Source: Benincasa hispida (lineage: Eukaryota > Streptophyta > Magnoliopsida > Cucurbitales > Cucurbitaceae). From it: a stretch of DNA of 64,000 nt. The notes under the pieces are model-generated. The model saw nothing but the letters and a program-made list of their open reading frames with translations. It had not been told where the DNA came from and did no database searches. Each line of letters starts with the position of its first letter. The stretch's first letter is position 1. This document shows positions 23,376 through 36,226 of this stretch, one piece after another. The stretch lies in assembly GCF_009727055.1 (NCBI RefSeq), contig NC_052351.1, positions 3,412,471 to 3,476,470 on the forward strand. The letters run 5' to 3'. Made by a program: the position numbers and the translations under genes.

Positions 23376-23609
23376 CAAAACAATAAACTAGGGCATGAAG
23401 GGATTTGAGTTCCCCGAAGCGGAAGCATACAAATGCATTTTTTCTCAATTTTCATTTTACAGAATATTCAAATTATAGAGAGACGAAAACATGAAAAACA
23501 TAATTAACTAAGCATGCTTTTCTACTCTAAATATAGAGAGGAGAAGGGATCGAGAGATTAACTCTTGAAGAACTCTTGTTCGTGTTTCCTCTCCACAACA
23601 CGAACACGA
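23376..23609 (-). repeat. Copia internal scrap and LTR 3'-end fragment
   Basis: 23376-23395 continues the copia remnant from 6528. 23396-23609 matches the lower end of the reverse LTR at 1671-1900 (TTCCCCGAAGCGGAAGCATAC, GAGAGACGAAAAC, CTAAGCATGCTTTTCTA). It is cut at 23610 by a forward LTR. Confidence 0.65.
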
Positions 23610-25167
23610 TGTTGGGTTTTATGTCCTAAAACTCGTGGTTTGTAAACAATGGAACTTATTCGGGAATTTCAATAAAGTGTTATCGAGTAGATTTTTGCTT
23701 GATAGAAATCCAATAAACCTGAAAGTCCTTTGACTAGTAGATGAGTACTTGAAATTTATGTGGAGACATAAAGGTGGATCAGGTTCGAGTAAATAATCAA
23801 AATGATCTATAATATATGAATAAGGTTGGGTACCTTATTCTGGTAACACTATTAGATGCGGCCTGCTCTGTAGTTGTTACAAGATGTTGTAAAGTGCTAC
23901 AAACGAAGTGGTCCTAATTCGTTCATGTTGGGACATGAGGAGTGGGGGTGTCCTTATATAAAAGGGTTTGTACAAGATCGGACCACGAAATCAGTCACTC
24001 TTACTTTATAACGTTGTTTACTGTTTAAGACTGACTATTTCAAAGCGAAGAGTGCAACTATAAGTCTATAGTGGTTTGCCACATAGTTAATGAATGTTGA
24101 TTAATTTAATTAAAAAGTTTAATTAATTAATCTCGGATCATTGAAGCTTATAATCTATAGATCCATTAGGTCCCCTTGCTAGCTCACGATGGATTAATAA
24201 GGATCAATGTTTTGAAAGAATAATTTAAAATTTTCAAAATAATTTAGGGAATAATATGTTAATTGTATATGATACAGTTAACATAATGTATATAGATATA
24301 TACATTATAATGTATGGTTAATTCTAAATTTAACTATGTAATATAGGAGATGTAATTTTTTTTAATGTGATTCAAATAATAAATTGATATGTATAGGATT
24401 CATATTAAAATTGTAGGTTAACAAATTAATATCGATAAGATTCATATTAAAACTATAGGTTAAAAGTTAATGTGAATAAGATTCATATTAAAACTATAGG
24501 TTAAAAGTTAATGTGAATAAGATTCATATTAAAGCTTTAGGTTAGGAAAGAAATAAATATTTGAATATGATCAAATATTATTCATTTGATTAAATATAAG
24601 ATATTAAATTAAATTAATTAATTGAACTATTTAGTGAATTAATTTTATTAAATTAAATTAAATTGATTTAATTTAATTAGAATAAATCCCTCGAGGGAGT
24701 GGTAAAGAGAGAGGAAGTGAGAAATTATTCCACTTCATGTAAAAGACAAAGGGGTTAATTCTTCTTTACAAGTTTTGAATTTTACTCTATTCTCTAAAAA
24801 AAAAAATCTCATAACACAGAGAATAGAATTATTTGGAAAAAAAAAATCTTCCCCTCAAAATTCCCTGATCTCTCAAAAGAGACTCCCACAAGCCAGTCTT
24901 AGTCAGAGTCATAGCGAGGAAGACTCTGTGGAGGTGTCCCTAATGTTGAAAGAGATCAATACAACAACCATGGAGAAGAAGATTTGGAGAACATTTGAAG
25001 ATAGTCTTTAAAAGTATGTTTCTCAAAACCTTTAATCTTATGCTCAACCTGTATTATACAACATGTGAGACGTTCTATATGATTTTGTTTTAATACTATA
25101 AACTTTTCATCTTCCAAATAAAAACAAAAATGACAAATCGCTTCCGCTGTGAGATTCAATCCCTTCA
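23610..25167 (+). repeat. Copia LTR, forward
   Basis: It begins TGTTGGGTTTTATGTCC and contains the family blocks GGAGACATAAAGGTGGATC, GATGCGGCCTGCTCTGTAG and TCTATAGATCCATTAGGTC, ending near CGCTTCCGCTGTGAG. It is followed by neither a primer site nor element genes, so it is a solo or broken LTR. No matching target duplication was found (CACGA on the left, ATTAT on the right). A roughly 35-bp AT-rich block (GAATAAGATTCATATTAAA) is repeated three times at 24410-24540. Confidence 0.7.
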
Positions 25168-28100
25168 ATTATTATATGGGAAGTTAGATTATCTGTGACG
25201 TTAAATTATTTGTATTTAGAGTACAAAGTTGAATTGAGTTGAAATGTCTGTATTTGAGATGCTGAGTTGAGTCAGAAAGTTTGTGTGTTAAGGTGTAGAG
25301 TTGAGTTTAATTGGGGGTATTGGTGCAGCTTTTCTAAACAAAATTGATTTTGTCTTAATTTTTTTTTTAAATTTCCAACTGCACACATATTTTTCTAAAA
25401 TTCTTAACAATAAAAAATACTTAATTTTTTTCCATTCTTAAAACATAATAAATTCTTACAAAGTAAACATATCTTAAACACAAATTTTGAATTCGATTTT
25501 TGAACACTCAATTATATAACATTGTTTTCCAATCTTACACACCAAACATATTCCAAACAAATGAAAACTTTTCAAAACTACCTAGCCCTTAATCATGAAC
25601 ACTGAAAAAGCTTAAAAATTGGACAACTTTTTGTTTGTCCTTCTTGAAAAATGTATCATATTTTTACCACACAATTTGAACACTCAATTGCTTAACAATT
25701 TCATCTACATCCCTAAAGACATGTCATATTCCAATGCAATAAACATTTTCTCTAAACCCTAACCCTCAATTTTTAACCCCCAATTAATTTTAATTCAACC
25801 ATAAATGTTAACTAAAAAAAATAAAACTAATTCTTATCTTTTTTTTGCCCACTTGTGAAATATAAATTTCAAATTTTACGGTTAATGATTTTTTTTTCTC
25901 CAACACTAATACAACGAAATGGTATTTTTTTTTGTGCAAACTCGTTTTTTGCAATTTTTTTTTTTTTTGTTTAAACATATTTTATGGTTAGTTTTATAGT
26001 TAAACCTAATTTTCTACCACAAAAATGTCTATGCACATGTAAAAAAATGTGTAGCGATGAATAAGCCCTCAATACATCATAAATTGTTCTCCAACAATTA
26101 AACAAGATTTGGACTATAAAAAATAAACTCCGAACTTAAAATCAATTAACCTTAAATTAATTATTGAAGAAAAGACAGATGGGCATAGTGCGATGTTCAG
26201 AACACGAGAAAAAAAAAAGAGATATCTAAAGCAGTTCCTCTTTATGCAATTAGTTTGGACCCTACAAGTAAGATAACAAATTATAGTTAGATGGAAATGA
26301 AGCTAAATACAAATAAAATTAAAATCGAACATACTACAACATACCTTCAAAGGTTTAGAATGAATTAGATCAAAACACCAAACTAAATGGAGGCAAAACA
26401 GAGATGTGATCTAAAAAAGATGTATGAAACCACATAAATGCAACAACTAATTTATTATAAAAGAAAGGAAAGAAAAATGCATTTTCTAATATAATCTTTC
26501 TTTTAGTAACCACCCTATAAAAGTAAAAAAAATGAAAGTCAGTAGTGGAAAACAAGAAAGTTACAAAAAGATAGCACAATCTTTCTTTTAGTAACCACCC
26601 TTCTACATATAAATATTACATTTAACATAGACAAAATACTATTCTTTATATAATCAACAACCCTAAAATATACTTTAACGATCGTAGAACATATGAGTTG
26701 AACATGCACAAAAAATAGGGTTGTCTTTATGGGTATATTTACATGTTTGCAAAAACTAAGGTTGTCATTAAGGATATCTCATTAGAGGTGGTATTCATCA
26801 GAATTAGTCATCTGAGGTGAATGTTAGTATGATTTTAGAGGTGGTCATCATCGGAGTTGGTCGTCGAAGGTGGCCTTCCTCGGAGTTGTTGTCGAAGGTG
26901 ATTGTTGTTAGATGTTATATTAAATTTACCTTCATCCACTAGCTTAAGTTTTTTGGTCAATTGGTTATTTAAGTTTTAATATAATATCTAATACTTCCCT
27001 TCACTTGTGGGCTTGAAATATGAAGAAGACCTAACAAGTGCAAATGAATATTAATTAGAAAAGAAATAACAATGTAGGAGCTTGAATATAAGACCTCCTT
27101 GAACCACTTACTCTATTACCATCTTAAATCACCAATTGACCTAAAAGCTTAAACTGATAGGTGAAGGTAAATTTAATTATAATATATAACAATTGTCAAA
27201 TCCTAAAGTTGATCATCGTAAGTTGGCCGCATGAAAATGATCATCGGAGTTTGTTGTCGAAGTTGCTTGACGAAGGTGGTCATTGGAGTTATTGTCATTA
27301 GATTTGGTTATCAGAGTTAGCAACGAGAAGGTGGTTGTCAAAGTTGCTTGTGCGAAAGTTGTTGCCAGAGTTGGTCGCCAGAGTTGTCGTCAGAGCCTGA
27401 AGTTGGTCGTCGGAGTTGACCACGAGAAGGTGGTTATCAGAGTGTGTTGTAAGAGTGTGATAGTGGTGGTTATCACTGATAGTGGTCGATAGGTGGAGCC
27501 TTGAAAATATTGGAGAGAGGGAGAGTTGGGGTGAGTTGGTAGAAAAACTAACTCAACTCTACCAACATTTAAAGTTGGTGAGCCAAACACTGAGTTGGTA
27601 ATGTTTACCAACTCAACTTAACTCATGTTGGTGAACCTAACACCCCTTAAGTTTTTTCAAAACTTCATTTAAAAAAAAAAAAGTTTTTTTCAACTTTATT
27701 GACCTCACTTTTCATGTGATATTACCTAAACACACATGGCTTAGAAAAACTTTTAGGAAGTTCAACCATTTGAAATTCCTACACTAGGTTTCGTTTGATA
27801 ACGTTTCATATTTTTTTTTATCAAATTTAAATAAAATAGGTTTGTTTGATAATTCATATCTTTTCAAATTTGAGTGACCAACATTTGGGGTTAAGATTTA
27901 TTGGTTGCATGAAAATTGAAAAATCTTGGTCTTGTACTTGGTCAAGGCAACCAATAAATCTTAAGAACCAGAATTATTGATTAACTCGACCAAGAAATCT
28001 TGGTATTTTTTTCAATGCGACCCAAAAATATTGGTGACCAAAATTTATAGGGGGTGTTAATTTGGTCGATGCGATCAATAAATCTTGATCGTCTTGGTCG

Positions 28101-28202
28101 CATTAACTTTATGAAATCTCAATGACCATTCACATTAGTCGCGTTGACTTGTTTTGGTCATATCTATATCGATGTAATTTTGTTTAGCTAAATGACCGTT
28201 TA
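25168..28202. other. AT-rich DNA with G-rich degenerate repeats; no gene
   Basis: No recognisable coding sequence. 26790-26910 and 27200-27480 hold degenerate repeats of GGTCGTCGAAGGTGGTC / GGAGTTGGTCGTC words. 27500-27640 has ACCAACTCAACT in both orientations, and 25215-25310 has AGTTGAATTGAGTTGA words. This layout would fit a non-autonomous DNA transposon with subterminal repeats, but I could not define terminal inverted repeats or a target duplication. Confidence 0.4.
27891..27964. repeat. Perfect 18-bp inverted repeat
   Basis: TTAAGATTTATTGGTTGC at 27891-27908 is repeated as its exact reverse complement at 27947-27964, with a 38-bp loop. Related CCAATAAATCTT words follow downstream to about 28090. 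Confidence 0.9.
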
Positions 28203-30235
28203 GAAGGAATGAAATTCCTCGTGAAAGCGTGTGAACGCTATGCCAATGAATAATCAATATTTGAAAACACATAAACTAGATTTAAAACATACAGTATAGG
28301 ATAAACAGTCCTAACTAAACATGATGTTAAGAGGATAAAGGAGAAGGGAGAAACTTACCCTTAAAGAATCTCTTCCAATTGTTTCATCTTCAAGTCACAA
28401 ACAGCCTCAAACTTCTCTGCACAAACTTTTTCGCTCTCGAACTCAACAAATAGCAAGAACACAAGACACCACCACTTGGATTTCCTTGCTATTCTCTAGC
28501 AAGGAATTAAATTGTGAGATCTATAGCAAGCAATTAAATTGTGAGATCTAATGTGTGCTTTGGAAGAGGAAGGGAATGGCAAAAAGAATTTGATAGAGAT
28601 TGATTTTTTTGTAAAAAAAAAAAGGAAGTGTCATTCCTCTGTGACCATTACATAGATGTCTAGTGAGAGCATAACGTGATGGAGAGATTGATAATGGAAG
28701 ACTTCCCTCCAGTTAACGTAGAATAACTCCTTTAATTTAATATATATTGAAACTTATTAAATATAATTAAATTAATAATTTAAATATCATATATTTAAAT
28801 TTTCATTTGAATCATATTCAAATGACATTCTCTCACATGATCTATAATTTTAATACGAATCTCATTCACAGTAATTTTAACTTATAGTATTAATACAAAT
28901 CACATTCATATGATTAATATTTGAATCTTATTCAAATATATTACTCTCATATATTATATAGTATTGATTATTAATTAAATTTATGATTAAATATATATTA
29001 TGATGTATCAATATACATTATATAAATTTGAATCTCATTTAAATATTTTTCTCTTTTATTAATTAGAAATCATATTTATAATTAACTATAATGTATCAAC
29101 ATGTGTTATATTAAGTTGAATCTTATTCAAATATTTATCTCCCTTATACACAATACTAACTATAAATCATATTCATAATTAGCTATGTATTATAATGTAT
29201 CAATATACATTATACTTTATATTAATCAAATTAATATAAAATCTTCCTTAAATAATTTGAACAATTCAAATTATTCCAAGACCATTTATTTCTTATTTTA
29301 TCCTTAGTGAGCTTAGCAAGGGAATATAATAAACCTACAGATTAGAAGCTTCAATGATACTTTTATATATTATATAGTATTAATTATAAATTAAATTTAT
29401 AGTTAATTATATATTATAATTNATACTTTTATATATTATATAGTATTAATTATAAATTAAATTTATAGTTAATTATATATTATAATTTGTCAATATACAT
29501 TACATAAATTTGAATCTCATTTAAATATTTTTCTCTTTTGTTAATTATAAATCATACTTATAATTAACTATAGTGTATCAATATACATTATATTAATTTG
29601 AATCTTATTCAAATATTTATCTCTCTTATACATCGTATTAATTATAAATCACATTCATAATTAGTTATGTATTATAATGTATCAATATACATTATACTTT
29701 ATATTAATCACATTAATATAAAATTTCCCTTAAATAATTTGAATTCAAATTATTCCAAAATCATTTATTACTTGTTTTATTCTTAGTGAGCTAGCAAGAG
29801 ACTTGTTGGACCTACATATTAGAAGCTCCAATGATATGAAATTAATTAATTAAACTCTTTAACTAATTAATCAACATTTATTAATTGCATGTTACTCCAT
29901 AAAGACTCACAACTGCACTCTTCGCATTGTAGATATATTTCTATGTCGATGGATATAACTAATCAAAGTAAGTCGACCTTTTCATGAATCGCTCATAACT
30001 GCAGTTGGGTTAAATTACTGTTTTACCCTCATAGTTACATCAGTACTACTAATTCCTTAAATGAACAATTAGTTATAGTCCAACTATAAACTAGACCCCT
30101 CTCTGGCCAGTGAGAGTGTGAGGGTGAGTTGCCTCATTGTTCAAGACTCAAAATCAGCCCTTAAGAGAGTAATTCATTTACTTACCCTAAAATCGAAAAG
30201 GGGTGAGTTCCATCTTGTGTAGCTATGTTCCCCAA
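28203..30235 (-). repeat. Copia LTR with internal tandem duplication
   Basis: The lower end matches the LTR 3' end (GAAAGCGTGTGAACGC, CTAAACATGATGTTAAG). Family blocks recur at 29307 and 29788 (GAGCT[T]AGCAAG...CCTACA), showing that about 480 bp (roughly 28890-29365) is duplicated at 29366-29850. Inside lies an exact 65-bp repeat on either side of an undetermined base at 29422. The LTR start is missing: similarity ends near 30235. Confidence 0.65.
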
Positions 30236-33200
30236 CACATTCATCTTTATACGCTTATTCATGTTCATTCTAACTATGTTTACAAAATTGAGCAATATAT
30301 ATAAATCATTCTCACTTTTAAGTGGTCTCACAAAGTTTGAACTTAGATAATTTTCTGTATTTGATGTTTTAGTAATATAACAAGAAACAGAAACAGGAGA
30401 AACGGGGAAGTGATTCATTTAACAATGAGGACAAACTCGATATTTCATTTCACATATTAAAAAGGTTAGAAAAGTTTTGTAAAAAGATGCCAGTTAGTTA
30501 GGACAAAAAAAAGGTTTTTATACCGATGACTCAAATTTGGGGGAGAGGGAGAAACGAGAATTGCTCTGCTTTTTGAAAATGAGGTTTTCTTACTATTTGC
30601 TGACATCAAATTCAGGTGAAATTACCAAAATGAAACCCTTGTGCATGTTGATTCACCTCTCGTTGGTTTGCTATCCTCTCTTCTTTATTGCTCTCCTATC
30701 TCCTTTCTTGCTCTCCCCTCTCCTTTCTCGCTTTATTTCCTTTCACTCATCGCTCTCCTATCTCCTTTTCTCTCACGATCTCGTTCTTCAGCCCTTGGTT
30801 TTGCTCTTCTTTGTTCTTTCTCTCCCACAATTGATTTCGTTCTGCAACACAAACTAAAAAAAGGAGAGAGAATTAGAAGTCGACCAGAGCTGCTCGTGTG
30901 GGTTTGTCGGAGTTGATTAAGTGGTCTCGTCGAAGTTGGTTACACATTGGAAAAGTGGAGGTTGGTTGCACTGGGGAAGAAACAAGCACCAGATGAAGAA
31001 AAAAAAAAGATGAGGAATAATCAAAAGGAGGAAGAAAAAGGATGATGATGGAACGACAAAGAAAAAAGGGAAAAAAAATAGAGAAATCGAAGGAATGCAA
31101 GTAGAAAATTAGAAAGGGTGATTACGTAAAATTGCTTAACGATGATGTAAGTAAGAGGTCAAAATTATTAAATTTTAAAAAATAACCAAAAATCTTTTTT
31201 TTTTTTTTTTTGGATAAAATGGGGTAAAAATCATTTTGAGCATTCTGATTGAGTCTTTTAATCAAGGGCTCACAAGAAAAATGTCAAATTAAAAGGTCTC
31301 GTTTTGAAACATGGCAAAAAGTTTTAGAAATCACAAAAATGACAAATCAATTTTTATGACTTTTTTATAAAGGAAAATGACCAAAATACCCCATCAAACA
31401 AAAATGGCAAATTTTTTTTTTAAAAAAAAAAACAGCTCAAATCATAACAACCAATTTTTTTTTTTTTTTTTTTATAACTAACTATTGGATATATTTTATT
31501 CCCTTCCTAAATACTGTAAGATCTTCTTGCATTTTGAAAACAAAATTGAAATAAACTTAACTAGAAATTCCTCTACTTAGAAGACTTCTAAAGCACCACA
31601 TTGCAAATGGAAAATAATAATAATAATAATGAAAAATGCTTAACACCATTACGAAACACAACTACGAAAAAGATGGCCATCACACTGCTCCCACGCAAGA
31701 ATTCAAGGGAGATTAAAATGAAGGAGAAAACATCTTGATTTCAAAAAATCAATCATGTACTTTCTCATAGACCTTCTCCTTCCGTCAATTCATCTCCATA
31801 ACTAAATATTCATAACTCCTCAAATATGAATATATAATGCCTTAGTACTCCTACTTATCTAAGGCATGGAGTCCATAAAAGCATTATAATGTATTTGTCA
31901 TCTACAAATTAAGCCATTACAACCTCTTAAATATAATAAGTAGGACAATACAAATACTCTGTATTTGTTATGTGTGGATTAGCACTTTATAACTATGTTT
32001 GTACAACTAGAAAGTACACATAATTCTTTGAGTGTTACAAAAACAAAATGAAGATGGAAGTTCAACTAGACATGCATGGTTTCAACACCAATGTTACTTG
32101 AATTCCCATCATAGATGCAAAAAATACCAAAAGATTACTACTAATTGAGGATTGACTTTTAGTTGAAGTGCAAAATTTGAGGAAAAATAATATCTTTATT
32201 GAACAATTGTAAACACTCTATTCATTATTTTTAGAAGTACAAATACCTGGTATTTGGAAGAAAAAATAATAATATTCATAGGGCAGTCCTTGAACTTTCA
32301 TCTCATATTCAATTAAATATAAACTCATCCAAATGGTTCTTCCTAACTCTCATCCCTTATATTTTGATTGGTTTTCATTGTTATTGCATTTAATTTGGTA
32401 TGAGTTACTAGATGTCGAGCCACTACTAAAAGATGTATGTGTGTCTGCAAAAACAAGTTCAAAATTGAGTCTTTTATCATTCAAAGAACAAGGGCAATAA
32501 TAACTCAAGACACTTAATAACTCCAACCCAACAATCAAAGAACCAAAGGAGTAGTAGGTAGAGGTAAACAATATTGCTATGTTGCTCGTGATACCTTTGG
32601 ACAATATCATTTGACATCTCAAGAACAATATTACTATGTTGCTCGTTATACATTGCAGTGTTGTAAAGTGCTGAACCCAATGCTTGCCCATTTTGGGACA
32701 ATCTTTTTGTTGTTTTGATTTAATGTTTCAACTGAGTCTTGATTTTCCATTTTTTGCTTTTTTTTTTTAGATTTTTCAAATTACAAGAAATTTGACCTTT
32801 CATATCGGTTGGAAAAACTAAAAATGGATGTATAATATCAGTTTTAAAAAAATGGACCTATAATATCGGGTTTAAACCGACATTGTAGATACCCATTTAT
32901 TTTTTTTAGTAAAATATCCTCTCTTTCATTTCTCTAATAATTTTTCTCTTTCCTTTCTCACTTCTCTCCTCCAAACCCTCTTGTTGGGACAATTGATATT
33001 CTTCGCCCTTTTGAAATTTTACTTTGGAAAAAAAAAGACCCTTTTAAAAAAACTAATGTATTTTTGGACCCTTCAAATTTCATCAGATATATGAAAAGAC
33101 TACTGTACCCTTTATTTTCATTCCCATCAAAGATTCAAATTTTTTTCTTTCATCTTCTTCCCTCAACAAATTATAGAGAAATTCCTCACTTTCTTTTAGA

Positions 33201-33399
33201 GTAGATTTGTTCATTATTCTGGATTTCATGCATTTTTATGTCTGAGATTGTTTTATTAACAAAATTTGAAGCTTATCTTTACTTTAGGGCATACGAATGT
33301 AAAACATTTGAGTTGATTACATAAGACTATGTCTTTTTAGCTATAAATTTCGTGAGTTTAACTTCTGGAATTAATTCTCCTAAAAAATAAAAGACTTTT
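30236..33399. other. AT-rich non-coding stretch
   Basis: I see no supported gene. 30655-30840 is a CT-rich low-complexity block that gives long open frames of Leu/Ser/Phe. 30905-30970 repeats the GTCGGAGTTG / GTCGAAGTTGGT words of 26790-27480. Homopolymer runs lie at 31196-31211 and 31455-31473. 31617-31630 is a short (TAA)n. The remainder is AT-rich without recognisable repeats. Confidence 0.5.
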
Positions 33400-34086
33400 G
33401 GAATTGATGAAGCCCGACTAGGAATCATGTCGCTTGACCGGGTGTGCATCAGGAAAATGCCTGGGGTGGCTACCCAACTGGGTATGAATGACAGTGGACC
33501 GAGTAGAAATTTGTCAAATTTTGTTGTTCTAAAATGACGAAGCTCAGTCGGGAATGAATGATAGTGAATCGAGTGCACACCGAGAAAGAAGAAGGACTAG
33601 GTAGGAAAAAAACCCAGAATCAACTGGGCAAGGGGATGATTTTTGCCCTAGTCCAGGTATGAACCGGGTAGGTTGAAGCTCGACCGAGTAGGTTAAAGGC
33701 GGTTCGGGTATGGACTAGGTAGGTTGAAGCTCTTGCTAAGAAGAAAATTAATTATATGAAAGCAAATGAGAAGTAAAGAGTCACAAGTATTAGGAAAAAT
33801 GAGAAAGAAGATATAGAAGAAGAGGAGAAGATGAACAAAAAGAAAAAAAAATGAAAATTTACCTTATGGAGAAGAAAATACTTTAGTATGGACAACTCTG
33901 ACCGGGTAAAAATTTGCTAATTTTTGTGAAAATGAAACGATAAAGCCCAGGCGAGTATGAATGATAGTGGACTGAGTGTGCACCAGAAAAGGATGAAAGC
34001 CTAGGATAGAAAACAGAGTTGGAACGGGAGCACACTAATCTAGATTTTGCCCATGTCTCGTACATGATCGAGTTAGGGCATGCGTG
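33400..34086. repeat. Degenerate repeats around GGGTATGAATGA
   Basis: Units of the type GGGTATGAATGACAGTGGAC, GGGAATGAATGATAGTG and GCGAGTATGAATGATAGTG recur, together with ACCGAGTAGG / ACCGGGTAGG words. The stretch resumes on the far side of the copia insertion at 41657 (CTCGAGTAGGGCCGACCGG), so it is one older repeat interrupted at 34087. It may be part of another LTR; no genes. Confidence 0.5.
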
Positions 34087-34092
34087 GGAAAA

Positions 34093-34721
34093 GTTAGAAA
34101 AATAAAATGGATGGGAAACGGTACCTCTTCGTTGTGCACGATAGAGTTGGGTAGTTAAACGACGTGAAGATAAACCTTATCATTTACCTCTTCGTACTAC
34201 ATGATGGAGTCTCAGAACTTATACGATAGGAAAACGAGTTATCGTTTACCTTTTCGTTGTATACGACAAGATTCAGGAGCTACACGATAAAAGCTATCGT
34301 TTACCTTTACGTTCTACACGATGGATGCTCAGCGTTAAACGATGAACGGTGTATTCAGTCGTTTAGCTAATCGTTGTACACGATGGAACCAAATTACTAA
34401 ATGATAGACAGAGAGCTTTTCAACTTTGCCTCTTCATATTCTTTTCTTACATTAGAAAAGGGCAGCATGCCTAATTTATACACTGTTTCTTATTTTAAGG
34501 ATTCAAAGAATTAAAAAATTATATACCAAATGACAAATAAAATGAGGACACATGGTCAAATACATGAAGAAAGAATATTTGTTTGTTATCACCCAATCTT
34601 AACAGAAATCTGAAGCACTCAAGGAATAATCCTTCATGACTCACCTTGGTGACATGACATTCTTTAGCTGATGTGTTTTCTTGACTCCTCCTTAGTTGCT
34701 GATGTGGCATATTCTCTAACA
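34093..34721 (-). repeat. 3' LTR of the copia element (629 bp)
   Basis: The minus strand starts TGTTAGAGAATATGCC after the polypurine tract and ends TTTTTCTAAC. It contains several ACGAT-centred units (TATCGTTTACC, TACACGATGGA, TAAACGATGAACGG). It is shorter than the 5' LTR by about 90 bp, because the latter carries an extra 83-bp unit. Confidence 0.88.
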
Positions 34722-34735
34722 TCCCCCCTCAAACT

Positions 34736-36226
34736 TGTGGGGAGTTCCACTATCCCAAGCTTGGACCGTAAGTTGAAGAATTGAGAGTGTGTCAATGGTT
34801 TTGTGAGGCAGTCAATTAACTGATTTGATGAAAGAACATACAGATTTCAAGTTTCCCTTTAAGGACTAGGTCTCTGACAAAGTGAACATCGATTTCAATA
34901 TGTTTAGTTCGAGCATGGAAGACAGGGTTGTTGGCTAAGGCCCCTGCACTTACATTGTCACACCAAATTATTGGTTTGGCTGAATAGGGCTACTGGATTT
35001 CACTTAGTAGTTGTTGAAGTTGTGTGTGCAAGGGCTCGATACTCTGACTCGATACTTGATCGAGCTACTACTGTTTGTTTCTATGAGAACCATGAGACAA
35101 GATTTCCACCAACAAATACACAGTACACGACTACTGACTTTCTATCATCAATGTTTGCTGCCCAGCATCTGAATAAGCTGATACTTGAAGTGAGGGGCTT
35201 GGTTGAAACAGTAGGCCATAGTTCTTAGTGCCACTGACGTATCGAAGAACTCTCTTTGTTGCTTGCCAATGAGCATCCATGGGAGCTTTGAGAAATTGGT
35301 TGAGATGATTCACCATATATGTGATGTCCGGACGAATGTTGGTTAGGTACTAGAGTGCTCCAATTGTACTTCTGTATAAGAATGGATCAGCGAGAGGAAC
35401 TCCATCAGTAATAGACAAATGTTTGCCTAAGTAGCTAGGTGAGGCTACAGGTTTCAGATCTGAAAACCAATCCCTTGTAATAGATCATCAACATACTTCG
35501 ACTGATTCAATATAAACCCATACTCCAGATATTGAACTTGGATACCTAAGAAGTAATTCAGCTTGCCTAGGTTTTTTAGAGCAAACATGTTATCCAAAGT
35601 GGCCACTAACCGAGAGATCAAGTGGTTGTTGTTACCTGTGATTATTACATCATCAACATAGACAATGGGTAGTATAGTTAAACCCTTTGAGTTAGTATTA
35701 ACAGTGATGTATCTGCCTTTAAGTTGGTGAATCCCCAGCTAATTAGAATAGTGGTAAGTAGATCATTCCAGGCCCGAGGGGCTTGTTTCAGTCCATATAT
35801 AGCCTTGTTCAGTTTACATACATGATTAGGGAACTTAGAGTTGACATACCCGAGTGGTTGATGCATATAGACATCTTCTATTAATTTTCCATTTAGGAAA
35901 GCATTGTTGAAATCAAGCTGACGGAGGGCTCATCCCTTGGAGACAGCAATGCTTAGAACAACCCTGATCATTGATTCTTTGAGCACCGGGCTAAACGTTT
36001 CAAAGAAATCAATTCCAAGATGTTGATGAAACCCTTTGGCTACTAGGCGTGCTTTGTATTGACCCATCCGGATTTTTCTTGAGTCTGAAGATCCATTTGT
36101 TGCCCAACGTATTAAAGGATGGCAAGGGAGGAACCCACTGCTAAGTCTGGTTGTTGATTAGTGCTTAAAATTCAGTATCCATAGCTTGCCTCCACTGAGG
36201 TGTAGCAAGTGCATCAGACACCCACA
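34736..36226 (-). pseudogene. Copia RT and RNase H (C-terminal pol)
   Basis: On the minus strand, 35866-35678 holds the RT block HVCKLNKAIYGLKQAPRAWN. The following region at 35660-35640 corresponds to the YVDD turn (plus strand CATCATCAACATAGACAA). 35316-35131 has the connection/RNase H start (MDAHWQATKRVLRYVSGTKN, then SAYSDA). The start of RT at 36226-36160 reads SDALATPQWRQAMDTEF and then a stop (TAA at 36165-36167, expected Gln or Asn). Multiple frame changes. The fragment is continuous with 38003-38581 once the LTR at 36227-38002 is removed. Confidence 0.85.

Noticed and set aside
25751..25768. Telomere-like AAACCCTAACCCT
   Set aside because: Only about two units, isolated in AT-rich DNA; not an interstitial telomere array.
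30537..30916. Overlapping open frames of 91-106 codons
   Set aside because: They come from a CT-rich low-complexity block and give Leu/Ser/Phe strings without a domain.
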